From: Carallia brachiata
Lineage: Eukaryota > Streptophyta > Magnoliopsida > Malpighiales > Rhizophoraceae
DNA length: 64,000 nucleotides
Direction: 5' to 3'
Assembly (NCBI GenBank): GCA_021464245.1
Contig: JADCRB010000046.1
Location: 4,040,220 to 4,104,219, forward strand
Below, one piece after another: positions 45,101-53,469 of the stretch. Below the pieces are notes generated by a model, which saw only the letters and a list, made by a program, of their open reading frames with translations, ran no database searches and was not told where the DNA came from. Made by a program: the position numbers and the translations under genes. Position 1 is the first letter of the stretch; each line of letters starts with the position of its first letter.

Positions 45101-46168
45101 TCTCGTGATGGTAACTCAAACATCTTTCATCTTTTGTCCAATCATTAAGAAACAGCATTAGAGAAAATTGGAAAATAACTTCTTCTCTGTCCTCCTCAAC
45201 TTGTTCAAGAATTATTAGGAAAATAAATGCATAGACTTGAAATTCTGTGTCTTTCAATGAAAGAGAGCCACTATCCAAGATCACTATAAAAAAACTTACA
45301 CAAGTGCCGGAAAAATAAAAAGGCATAGATTATAACCTTACTTGGTGACCGTGAAAGGCTTGATAGAATACAGAATACTTCTGGGGATCTTAGACCCGTT
45401 ACTCTCTCTTCTTGACCAACAGAAGAAAGCCTTTCAGATGAGATGACCAGCAGCACATATTCTTGTCAAACATTCTGCAAAAATAGACATGAAAATTACT
45501 GTAAAAACTGTCCCACTCATTTTATTGTTATCACCGTAAACCGATATGGAGGAATACAACCTTTAGAAGCTTGTGTTTCCCATGTGGACCCGAATTCGAT
45601 GCTTCTTTCTTCCTGTAATATAATTCCTTTAACTGATAAAATTTAGTATGGTCAAAAGGGAAAGAAAAAAAGATACAAATAAACCCAATAGAAACAATAC
45701 CCCAACAGACAGATTATGCCTTAAATCTAACACAGAGAATTTATAAGAACCTTTTCTTATCTGAATCACACGTCCACAAAGAAAAAGTTATATAAGATCA
45801 TGCATTAAAAAACAACAAAACACACTTTAAGAACTTAAAAAAAACAAAAAAAAAAGATTGCGAAATCAAATCCAAGGAAAACACTTTGGGTTTTCTTTTT
45901 CACATTCGCGCTTTGGGATCATCAAAATGGAAGAATTAGAACCCTCATGTTTTCCAAACGCCAACATCATATGAAATCCCAAAATCAGAACAAAGAACAA
46001 AAAAGGTTTTACCTCCAAGAATCTCAGATTTTCGTTTCTTGAAAAAAAGAAAAGAAAGGGAGAGATTAAATCAGATAAAAGATTGAGAATTACCGCGTCG
46101 TCGGAAACCATCGTCATCTCCACCACATGCGCCACCGCCAGACGACGTGCCGGGAGGAGAAAAGCCAT
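36171..46168 (-). CDS. Putative multi-exon gene encoding a coiled-coil protein (not recognised)
   Basis: I do not recognise the product. A plausible first coding exon is 46168-46094 (MAFLLPARRLAVAHVVEMTM... ending at a GGTAATT-type donor), near a CpG-richer promoter. The best 3' exons are ~36700-36483, open from about TLTNRFRNSQ and rich in heptads (LSKEKEILRKDLEQTRTKLK), with a GTAAGT donor, and 36362-36171 after a pyrimidine tract, read in the matching phase to a TAA. Intermediate candidates are near 37345-37265 (EAEDIAPEVESSIEVVESVS), 40200-40070 (ELPQDGCCGLSAWLEKRKRK), 40980-40835 and 42030-41850 (NAWEGFVLLASISYGRFPN, GTAAGG donor). Several lie in duplicated blocks whose sister copies carry stops, so the working exon set cannot be decided by eye. 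Introns hold SINE remnants. Confidence 0.4.
37735..37815 (+). mobile_element. Au-type SINE, truncated
   Basis: The sequence gcgagccttggtg...ggaggtt...ggttcaagtcgtggaaac...agcctctttg follows the 5' (tRNA-related) half of the plant Au SINE in order and spacing. It ends after ~80 bp. It lies antisense within the minus-strand gene. Confidence 0.65.
39660..41530. repeat. Segmental duplication, copy I
   Basis: Aligns collinearly with 43750-46000. Shared anchors in order include catcttgtatgga(g/c)ttcagagttcttattt, ggcaggtacacc/ggcagataaacc, ctatta(t)gaagaaacagga, ccaacattttcctga, tcttcttcctgtaatataattcc and acctgggttttctttt. The two copies differ by many substitutions and small indels, so the event is old. 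Copy I keeps the ELPQDGCCGLSAWLEK reading open. Confidence 0.75.
41610..42110. repeat. Segmental duplication, partial copy III
   Basis: Matches the middle of copies I (40670-41110) and II (45110-45640): tgcctctttttccaatc, aggaa...aacatgcatag, accttactttgtgagc, catacgagattgatgcc, gcattctgcaggat. In this copy the minus-strand NAWEGFVLLASISYGRF reading is open. Confidence 0.65.
43750..46000. repeat. Segmental duplication, copy II
   Basis: Sister of 39660-41530. It adjoins the putative first exon at 46094-46168. Its counterpart of the ELPQDGCCGLSAWLEK exon has an in-frame TAG, and its counterpart of the NAWEGF exon reads AAT-GTT-TGA, so these exons are probably not used from this copy. Confidence 0.75.
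44674..44745 (+). pseudogene. tRNA-like sequence, perhaps a decayed plastid-type tRNA-Tyr
   Basis: The start (cggtgcccgaatggttt) and the segment around the anticodon arm (cagtctagactgtgaattc) follow plastid trnY-GUA in order. The anticodon position reads GTG, the variable arm is shortened and the T-arm is degenerate. It may be a nuclear plastid-DNA relic or part of a SINE. Confidence 0.28.
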
Positions 46169-46440
46169 CGCCGCCCTAATTCCCCCTTCTTCTACTCTTG
46201 CTCTCTCCTTTTCCCTCTCTTCCCTCGGCGTCTAATTGAGTGCCTATTCGCCTTTAAAAACTGGCGGGGCCTCGCGTTGAAAGGTTTTGAAATTTTACCG
46301 TTGCAAACGAATATTTAATTATTTATTAGCATTTAATGTTGGAGCGTCGTCTTTTTGATAATATAGGAGAAAAAGGACGATTGTAATGTAAACAATTTTT
46401 TTTAATAAAATAATAGATAATATCTTATTATTTAATGAAA

Positions 46441-47028
46441 GGTGAATATATGGTTTTTGTCTATCATCTTTAATTTTTTTAAAAATTTTGTCTACAATAT
46501 TTTTATATTTCAAATTTTGTCCTCAACGTTTTTGTCATCAATCATTTTTACCCTCCTCAGTTAGTTTTTCGTTAAATTTAATATTTAACAGTCTAATGAT
46601 CATCACATCATCCAATTTAAATGAAATATTAGCATAAAGTAATAACCTAACATTTAATAATTTTTTTAAATTATTTTTAAATATTGTAACTTTAAAAAAA
46701 TCAAAAGAAAATGTTATTTATGATTTTATAAAGTTAAAAGTAAAAATAAAAATAAAGAGTCTATTATTTGTATACGCTAGAATAAGTGAATGCCTGAACA
46801 GAACTAACTAAAAAAAAACGAGGTATAACAAGTTATCACTTTATAATAATATGTCATTTAAATTAGACGATGTAACGATTATTAGACTGTTAAATGTTAA
46901 ATTTAACTAGAGAAGTGTAAAAATAATTGACAGTAGAAATATATAAAATAAAATTTAAAATATAAAAATATTGTAAGCGAAATTTTAAAAAGAAATTAAA
47001 AATAATGAACAAAATCCATGTATTTAGC
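46441..47028. mobile_element. Mutator-like MITE with long terminal inverted repeats
   Basis: The terminal arms (about 46441-46632 and 46845-47028) are ~180-bp imperfect inverted repeats, e.g. tttaacagtctaat on both sides. The outermost 13 bases match at 10 positions (GGTGAATATATGG against GCTAAATACATGG). The flanks are perfect 9-bp duplications, TTAATGAAA at 46432-46440 and 47029-47037. Length 588 bp with no coding sequence. The 9-bp duplication and long arms fit a MULE-derived MITE. It lies ~270 bp upstream of the putative minus-strand gene start. Confidence 0.75.
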
Positions 47029-47929
47029 TTAATGAAAATATCTTTACCAACGATGATTATTACAGGTATTTGATGGGATATGGCCGTTCAAAAAGACGAG
47101 GGGAAAAAAGTTTTGGCGGTGCTGATTGTAATTTGAAGGAAAAACTTTAATAATAGGTATTTAATTAAAGAATACTGATAGATGACACAAAGGAGTTTTT
47201 TCACAAATTGTCTGCTGATGCAGATTTTTTTTTTTAATTTAAAATCCAAAACACCAAAATGTGGTTGATCGTAAATGATGAATTGTTTCTCAAGTTTTTC
47301 GTTTGGGTCATAATTTTCTTTTATAAAAACTAATTTTTTTAAAAAAATAAATTTTAAGTAATATTTAATGTCATTTTAAATGTATTTAAAATTAACTTAA
47401 ATCATATTTTTTAAAAAAATTAAAAAAAAGCTAAAAGTTCAGCCATAAAAAAAAAAAAAGGAAAATTAATGTCAACCACGTTTTGGGTTTTGAATTAAAA
47501 GAAAAGATCCACATCAGTCTATTTCGGGACATTTTGGGAGGGATACTTTGTGTAGAGAATCATTATTCTTAATTGAATTAAATTAAATTAAATGAATTAT
47601 ATTACAAGGCAAAGGGTCTCAATGTTTATTTATTTAATTATAGTATCTACCGATACTACAATGTTTTTCTCTTCTTTCAATAAGTTTGATTAGATACATT
47701 CTTGCATTAATTAGGATGTTCTTGATATGAGAAACTGCGGGAGACAAAAATCTTAACATTCTTTAGGGATTAAGTTCATTATCTTAACTTGCAAACATAC
47801 AACAATATTAAAAAGTGGGAAGTAAAAAAAAAGGTCGCCTCTCAAGATTTTTTGTTTTGCTTTTTTTTTTTTGGGCGTATGTATACATTGGTAAAACAAG
47901 AAAAAAAAAATGGGGCTATTTTCATCAAT

Positions 47930-48285
47930 TAATGGAGTGTTGTTTTATTATTAATTATTGATTACTGTTATTGATTAATATTATTGTTATTATTTATTGA
48001 TTATTATTGTCTATTGTTCTTATTAATAAATAAAGTAAAACACGATGGTGTTTGGTTAAACGATGGTGTTTTGTTGCTGGAAAGGGTGATTTTGCAATTA
48101 TAAAATATATCAGCAGCAGCGAATAAAAATAAAAAATAGGTTAGAATTATTTTTTTAATAATTAATTTTAGAGGATCCTATCAGCAATCAGTTATTAATA
48201 TTTCTTTTAATCAAATATCTAAAATCTTATTTTTTAGAACATCAACAACAATAGTAACTTCTAAATGTAAAACAAACACAGACTT
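47930..48285. repeat. AT-rich MITE relative of the 11478-13042 element
   Basis: The left part (gagtgttgttttattattaattattg...aataaataaag) resembles 11591-11665. The right part (cagcaatcagttattaat...aatcaaatat...atgtaaaac) resembles 12120-12230. Order is conserved but length is shorter, so it is probably a second, internally deleted family member. Confidence 0.4.
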
Positions 48286-48719
48286 AAATTTTTAATGAAG
48301 TTTTGTTCCATATTTTGTTAAATAGGAAAAAAAAAGTTAATATTTAAAAAACTTATTATCTTTACTTAAATCAATAAATATATTATTTTATAAAAATATA
48401 ATTTAATTTTTATAAAAAAATTTTATAACAAATACGGTGTAACATTAATGTTAGTTAACAAATTTGTTAGAATCAGGGACGTGTCTTGCTACCCAAACAA
48501 AAATGATGACATAAAAATAAAATAAAACGTATATTAAGATCCAAGTTAAATAAGCAGTATGTTGGACCAAAATGCACCTTTTAAATCCAACCCACTTAAT
48601 TTTCTTAAATTAAAATAACAACAATAATTACAAAAATCTAAAATTAAAATTAAGTAAAACTTACCATCAAAATCAAAAGCAAAGATAAACAAAAACCTAA
48701 TTCCAAAATTAGGGAAGGC

Positions 48720-49000
48720 GGGCTGGATGTTGAGTACTTTGAGCCAATAGTTGATCTCCGGGCCGCCGCCGTGGACGAGGACAGGGCAGAGGCCGACGCA
48801 GGAGAAGAGGACGAGGTCGCTGACAACGAAGGCCTCGAGCTCCGGAAACTTCATGGCGTTGCTGCCGTACTTGACAACGATAATTTTGCCCTTGAATTTC
48901 TGAATATAGGGGGAGGGATTCGGACAAGACGGCAACTCGAAACTGATTGTTGGGGTGAGCTTGGGCGAAACCGAACGATCAAAGCATCATCCTCATCCAC
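48720..49000 (-). pseudogene. NAGK-like: N-acetylglutamate kinase (arginine biosynthesis) fragment
   Basis: The minus-strand reading [10 protein letters not shown], then [16 protein letters not shown] and [26 protein letters not shown], corresponds to the N-terminal part of plant plastid NAGK, including the nucleotide/NAG-binding HGGGP segment. The LSESLP part and the YIQKFKG part are in different frames because of one extra C in the CCCTCCCCC run. Similarity stops after the LNIQPAFP region, where AT-rich DNA takes over, so most of the kinase is missing. Higher GC than the surroundings marks its limits. It cannot encode a functional enzyme. Confidence 0.8.
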
Positions 49001-49391
49001 TTAATTATCTCTATCTTTATCTTTATCTCTTTATAGTATAATACACGGAAAAACATAAAATTAATTTAATAATATTTAATAATTTATTTATTTTTTATTT
49101 TTTTAAATTTAATATATTCTTTACGAATTGTGTCTACTTAAATTGTTTGCTAATAGGGTTGCGTTGTGCGTGAGCTGGAGGCGTCCTTAAAACCAATTGA
49201 TTGGTTCCTTTCAACAATCAAATCAACTCGAAGCTTGCAATGCAAAGTCGATAAATGAATGAATGAAATCACAGAGTGAGTGCTACTCCATAGAAAACGA
49301 TATTCATTTTTCTTTCCTGACCACATTTCATATCCAAACAGGCTACAAAGGAAACACACATAGAGCGAGAGAAGAAAGAGCGAGAGATTAC

Positions 49392-49465
49392 TTGAGGTTG
49401 GAGTGGAGATTAGGGAACGAAGCGGCGGCGGAGGAGGAAGAACCGAAATCCAAGGACATCTGCAT
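49392..49465 (-). other. Possible small first exon next to the retrotransposon insertion
   Basis: The minus-strand ATG at 49465 opens MQMSLDFGSSSSAAASFPNL and reaches a GTAATC donor-like site. The retroelement target duplication (49476-49480) is only ~11 bp upstream of this ATG. No matching second exon is found: joining to the NAGK fragment meets a stop at once. This is tentative. Confidence 0.22.
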
Positions 49466-50140
49466 TGATTTTAATTTTAGTGTAAAGCGTAAATTTCGAG
49501 TCTAAAACAATTAAACTCGAAAATATAAAAATAAATTACAAATAAAAATTTAAAAATAAAAGAAAATTTACGTGGGGTCGATCTCCATAGATCCTCCGAT
49601 TAGTGTTCCTTTTTTGACTCCGTCAAGGGCTGCACGAGCTTGATCTTGACAGAAATAAATTCCACAGATTTTTCTTGAACTAGGTAGACTGAAACCGGAT
49701 CTGATTTGGACGTTTTGACTACGGTTAAGAACCGTAGAGACCAGATCTGAGCCGATCTGACTTAATTTCACCGAGAGTCGAAGAGACTTGTTCTCGGATG
49801 AGCTGCCTGGATTTTGCTGAGGGCCGTATGAGGCTTAATCCCAGCCGGATTTGTAGTAATTTGATATTTTTAACTCTATATTCTCAGAAATTCAGATCTA
49901 GAACGATCCAAGAATATAAATTTAAAAATAACTTTAGAAATGGAAACAGCAAATTTTTTGGGCCTTACCCCTGAAATATCTCTCAAAACGGAGTTAGGAG
50001 AGTATACTGCTAAGTAAAAGCACGTAAGAAAAGGAGAAATTTTCTTGAGAGATTTTCAAAATTTTCTTTTTCTCTCAAATTCTCTGAATTTTTCTGTTTA
50101 CAGATTTGCTGAATGTATTTTGAACTGGGGGGCAGGGGCC

Positions 50141-50148
50141 TATTTATA
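50141..50148 (-). promoter_or_regulatory. LTR TATA box
   Basis: TATAAATA on the sense strand within CCTATAAATAGGCCCC. The same box is at 59735-59742 in the 5' LTR and at 63783-63790 (TATAAATT) in the second family member. It defines the U3/R side of the LTR; transcription should start ~30 bp further along the minus strand. Confidence 0.7.
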
Positions 50149-50153
50149 GGGTT

Positions 50154-50184
50154 CCTTTCCCATGTGAACATCACATGGGAAAGG
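50154..50184. repeat. U3 hairpin 1 (14-bp perfect arms)
   Basis: CCTTTCCCATGTGA and its exact reverse complement are separated by three bases. The same hairpin is at 59748-59778. It lies immediately upstream of the TATA box in transcription sense. Confidence 0.9.
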
Positions 50185-50210
50185 AATCTTTTTTCCTTTA
50201 ATTTTTCTTT

Positions 50211-50247
50211 GGCCGGCGTTGCCAATTCAAAATTGGCAACGCCGGCC
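50211..50247. repeat. U3 hairpin 2 (17-bp perfect arms)
   Basis: GGCCGGCGTTGCCAATT and its exact reverse complement are separated by CAA. The same hairpin is in the 5' LTR at 59805-59841. Confidence 0.9.
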
Positions 50248-50249
50248 AT

Positions 50250-50298
50250 TGAATTCAATGGCAATTGAATTCATTGAATTCAATGGCCATTGAATTCA
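50250..50298. promoter_or_regulatory. Cluster of four TGAATTCA palindromes in U3
   Basis: TGAATTCA occurs at 50250-50257, 50266-50273, 50275-50282 and 50291-50298, mostly within larger ATTGAATTCAAT palindromes, and is repeated in the 5' LTR (59844-59892). The density and the position upstream of the TATA box are those of a protein-binding array. Possible regulators are discussed in the findings. Confidence 0.6.
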
Positions 50299-50344
50299 AC
50301 GAATTCATTTTTTTTTTTTTTTTTTTTTTTTCTTTCTGTTTACA

Positions 50345-50357
50345 AATGCCCCCACTT
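50345..50357 (-). other. Polypurine tract
   Basis: The sense strand reads AAGTGGGGGCATT(T) directly before the 3' LTR start TGTAAACAG. This is the expected plus-strand primer position for a Ty3/gypsy element. The same tract abuts the LTR at 63901 of the second element. Confidence 0.85.
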
Positions 50358-51035
50358 CAAGGGTCGGTAAGGAAGAACTTTGTGGTCGTGATCCGATCCG
50401 AGCCTTGAAGTCCAGGTTGAAGTTGAATGTTGAAATCTTCTATCTCCGACTATGCCTGCTGTTGTTGGATCACAATAGGAACCCGATACGATCTTGAGAA
50501 AGTTAGCACCCCAGCCAATATAAAAATTGAAGTCTTGGCTCCAGGTGCGTTCGAGCTTCCATAGCCCGCAAAGGATTTTTTATATCTCTTAAAGTTCCAG
50601 AGCTCTGGTGAGGATGATCCGGTAGGCAAAGAACTTGAACCTCCCCAAGAGGAAGGCCCAGCACTTTGGAACTTTAAGACCTGCGCACAGAGAGACTGAC
50701 TGTAGTGATGATTTCCAAGTCTGCTTCGACGTAAGGAGAGTAGTTGGAACTTCCCTATACGTCGCCGCATCCAAAGAAAGATTAGGATGATTGCAGCGTC
50801 TCATCCCTCTGTGGTAGTTGTGAACTAAGGAGAGTAGTTGGAACTCCATGACACCGATGGCGTTAGGGATCCCTCGAGGAAGACTACTCCTTCTTTTCTT
50901 AGCTCGTGCGCCTCCAACTTCTTGATCGAAGAATTTCCTGAGACAAGTGCAGAGACTAGCCATTTTCTTTTGAGAAAGAAGAGCTGAGGGGTGAGTATTA
51001 TGGCTCGGACATGCAGGATATATATCATAACATAA

Positions 51036-51066
<31 letters not shown>

Positions 51067-51247
51067 GAAAAGTCATAAAGAAGGTACGCAGGGTCATCCA
51101 CGTCCCTTTCCTGCATAAGAGACAAAAGAGGCAGCGGCTGACGCGTGTCACGAAAGTCGTTACCGTGTGTGGCAGAAGTCGTTGCCGTGTGCTGGAAGTC
51201 GTTGCCGCATGCTGCAGAAGTCGTTGCACCTTATCTTGTCGGCCGTC
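50358..51247 (-). other. 3' untranslated region between the WOX ORF and the PPT
   Basis: No recognisable protein. It contains a ~20-bp tandem repeat (AAGTCGTTGCCGTGTGCTG-like, four units, 51154-51230), a perfect 20-bp direct repeat (50732-50751 and 50826-50845) and a T20+ run near 51040-51066. Long minus-strand frames here are chance products of low stop density. Variable repeat-rich 3' regions are known in Tat/Ogre-type elements. Confidence 0.6.
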
Positions 51248-51871
51248 CTAGCGGGGCCCGAGGCGCAGCTCCAAGTCAAGCTCGACCTCGTCTGGTGGGC
51301 CGATGATGTTGACGTCGACGTCGACGTCGCTTTCCAGCTGGTTGATGCTGTCGGAATATTCTGGAAAGAGAGGTAAAGTTTCACCGGAATAACTCCTTTC
51401 TGCTAGAAAAATTCCTCCTAGACTTAAGTATCTAGGAGGGATGAACCCTTGGCTGACTCCGTAAGACCACCAGGACCAGCGTGCATGCTCCCATGGGCTA
51501 CGGCTTTGATGAACATACCGTGGAGAGACTATTGCGGTGGAAGAACTCGGACCTGCTTCATTTGACGGCGAAGTTGTACTGGTGGGATCTACCATCGGAA
51601 CAGCAGACTGTTCTTTGGAAAAATCAGCTCTCAGTGCTGGTTTCTTCCTGCTTCTCCGATTCTGGAACCAATAAAACACATTTTTTCCTTCGATTGCCCC
51701 GAGTGGGCGCAATCGTGAGACAAGTTGGTAAATCTGAGATGCATTAGGCATAATACCTCCATTGTTGTGGAAGACTTCCTCTAGAATTTGCAGTTGCGCC
51801 ATGGTTGGTTGCCACCTTGTGCGGGGTGACCTTTCTTCTCCCTTGTCTTGAGGTTCTGCAACTGGTTCCAT
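51248..51871 (-). CDS. WUSCHEL-related homeobox (WOX) protein captured by the retrotransposon
   Basis: A 207-codon uninterrupted frame with the same sense as gag-pol, between the end of integrase and the 3' LTR. The start ATG at 51871 is the first in frame and leaves a short acidic N-terminus. Residues 17-78 form a WOX-type homeodomain: RTRW start, QLQILEEVF helix 1, enlarged loops, and helix 3 in NVFYWFQNRRSRKK with the DNA-contacting WFQN intact. Residues 165-170 are TLPLFP, the WUS box that recruits TOPLESS-type co-repressors in WUS-clade WOX proteins. The C-terminus has LDLELRL (198-204), an EAR-like LxLxL motif. The length is short for WUS, with a spacer rich in Ser/Pro/Trp. No intron interrupts the homeodomain coding sequence, which fits capture from an mRNA. 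A GACGTC repeat encodes DVDVDV (182-187). It would act in the nucleus as a transcriptional regulator. Confidence 0.9.
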   Translation of the reverse strand: MEPVAEPQDKGEERSPRTRWQPTMAQLQILEEVFHNNGGIMPNASQIYQLVSRLRPLGAIEGKNVFYWFQNRRSRKKPALRADFSKEQSAVPMVDPTSTTSPSNEAGPSSSTAIVSPRYVHQSRSPWEHARWSWWSYGVSQGFIPPRYLSLGGIFLAERSYSGETLPLFPEYSDSINQLESDVDVDVNIIGPPDEVELDLELRLGPR

Positions 51872-51959
51872 CTTTCTTGTGGCAGAGGAGCAAAGGTCTG
51901 GTGTGTGGTGAAGATCGATTGAGACTGATGCTGAGTTTCAGACTCAAACCCTCCGTTGC

Positions 51960-51966
51960 TTTTATA
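51960..51966 (-). promoter_or_regulatory. TATA-like box upstream of the WOX ORF
   Basis: The minus-strand sequence CCCAAAAATATAAAAGC holds TATAAAA ~90 bp upstream of the ATG at 51871, leaving room for a ~60-nt leader. This suggests the captured gene could be transcribed on its own rather than only from the LTR. Evidence is motif and spacing only. Confidence 0.4.
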
Positions 51967-52029
51967 TTTTTGGGCCGTTCACAGTTTATACTCATGCGGG
52001 CCAGGAGTTGGATTGGATTTTGAACCTGG

Positions 52030-52301
52030 TTCTGGACTGTGTTTAGAACTTGGAATTTTTGGGTTTTGGGCTTTGAATTGAATTTGGGTTGATTTGGATT
52101 TGGGTTTTTGGATCGAGTGTTTGGGTTTGGACTTTTGGATTTGGGTTGAGTGTTTGGGTTTTGGACTTAGTTTTGTGTTTTTGAATTGGGCTCAAGTGTT
52201 TGGGTTTGGATTTTTGGGTTTGGATTTTCGCTTGGACTTTCAGATCGGGACTTCCGAACTTTTTTTTTTTTTTTTTTTGATTTTTGATTTTTTTGATTTT
52301 T

Positions 52302-52338
<37 letters not shown>

Positions 52339-52355
52339 ATTTTTTTTTTTTTTTC
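52030..52355. repeat. TTTGGGTTTGGA-type tandem repeats and T/GA low-complexity tract
   Basis: 52040-52250 consists of degenerate units around TTTGGGTTTGGATTT. 52258-52351 is a T-run with interspersed GA. It lies just 3' of integrase, where Tat-lineage elements often hold tandem repeats. Confidence 0.75.
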
Positions 52356-52363
52356 AAACATAT

Positions 52364-53400
52364 TTACACATAATATTGTTTCAGAAATTTACCATTGATT
52401 GGGCCGATTCGGACGCCTTCTTGGTCTGACAGCATGTAAGCGTTGTGAGTGTAGGCCTCCTGCACTAAGTATGGCCCGTCCCATTTGGAAGTAAGCTTGT
52501 CACCAGGCCGATGCTTGATGGGCCGTCGCACTGCAAGAACAAGGTCTCCAACTTGAAAAGATCGAGGCGGACCCTGCGGTTGAATGTGTTGGTGAGCCGG
52601 GCTTGGTAGCACTCAAGTTGCTGTTGTGCTTCGAGCCTCCTTTCATCGAGAGCTTCTAACTCATCCAGACGTAGGCGAGCATTCTCCTCCTGTGTGAGTC
52701 CTTCCAGAACAGCCATGCGCAGGGATGGAATCTGTGTTTCCAACGGCAGTATTGCTTCGACACCGTAGACAAGTGAGTATGGCGTCGCCTGTGTTGGAGT
52801 CCGGTAAGTTGTACGATACGCCCATAATGCCTCCGGAATTCTGTCATGCCAATCTCTTTTGGATTTAGAGACTACCTTCCGCAACAGGTTGCATAAGGTC
52901 TTGTTGAATGCTTCGGCCAAGCCATTTGCTGGGGCATTGTACATGGATGACTTGTACTGCTTGAACTTGAACTTCTCGCAGAGCTTGTCGATCAAGCTGT
53001 TGTAGAACTGCTTGCCATTATCAGTGATGATGAATCGAGGGACTCCATAGCGATAGATCAGCTGAGTCCGGATGAAATTGGCAACATGCTCCTTCTTTAC
53101 CTCTCTAAGTGGAATGGCTTCAGCCCATTTTGAGAAGTAGTCGGTTGCTGCGAGGATGTACAGGTGACCAGGGATGACTTTGGCAAGGGCCCCACTAAGT
53201 CGAGACCCCAAGCTTCAAAGGGCCAGGATGAGACAGTTGGATGCAGTGGCTCCGGTGGTTGATGTATGTAATTCGCATGAAATTGACAAGCTTGACAGGT
53301 TTTAGCAAACTCAATTGAATCACGTACCATGGTTGGCCAGTAGTATCCCATCCTTCTGAGTTGGAAGTGCAACTTAGGCCCTGATTGATGTCCGCCACAA
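52364..53400 (-). pseudogene. Integrase (frameshifted)
   Basis: In sense order: zinc-binding HHCC region (LRRMGYYWPTM, CQACQFHAN), then GLDLVGPLP, the catalytic core with TDYFSKWAEAIPL, ITDNGKQF and NAPANGLAEAFNKTL (the D, D and E positions present), then the C-terminal GPY module (KWDGPYLVQE), ending KQYYV and stop near 52364. No chromodomain follows. The parts lie in three different frames (53372-53097, 53211-52465, 52612-52364), so at least two indels break the enzyme, although catalytic residues are conserved. Confidence 0.85.
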
Positions 53401-53469
53401 ACACCAGAATGTGCTTCAGTGAGAGCCTGTTTTGCCTCTTCATTGGCTAGGCAGCGAAGTAGAACTCCA

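Larger units (their letters stand above)
49481..50344 (-). repeat. 3' LTR
   Basis: 864 bp. The sense strand begins TGTAAACAGAAAG at 50344 and ends CGCTTTACA at 49481. U3 (from 50344) contains a T/A run, the TGAATTCA array, two perfect hairpins and a TATAAATA box at 50148-50141. The downstream part (R/U5) is shared with the 5' LTR and, more diverged, with 63106-63900. Confidence 0.95.

Noticed and set aside
48771..49004. Plus-strand frame opposite the NAGK fragment
   Set aside because: An antisense shadow of the higher-GC kinase fragment; the minus strand carries the recognisable protein.
50589..51229. Long minus-strand frames after the WOX stop (poly-Lys containing)
   Set aside because: They run through a T-homopolymer, minisatellite units and a direct repeat, overlap in different frames and show no domain. 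Treated as untranslated repeat-rich DNA.
51248..51871. The WOX ORF as an ordinary host gene next to a retrotransposon
   Set aside because: It lies between integrase and a canonical PPT/3' LTR, inside one target-site duplication and in the sense orientation of the element, so it is part of the element.
52040..52250. Telomere-like TTTGGG repeats
   Set aside because: Plant telomeres are TTTAGGG. These units are degenerate TTTGGGTTTGGA variants confined to the retroelement 3' region.
52043..52357. Lys/Gln/Asn/Pro-rich minus-strand frame
   Set aside because: A direct translation of T/GA and TTTGGG low-complexity repeats; no protein expected.
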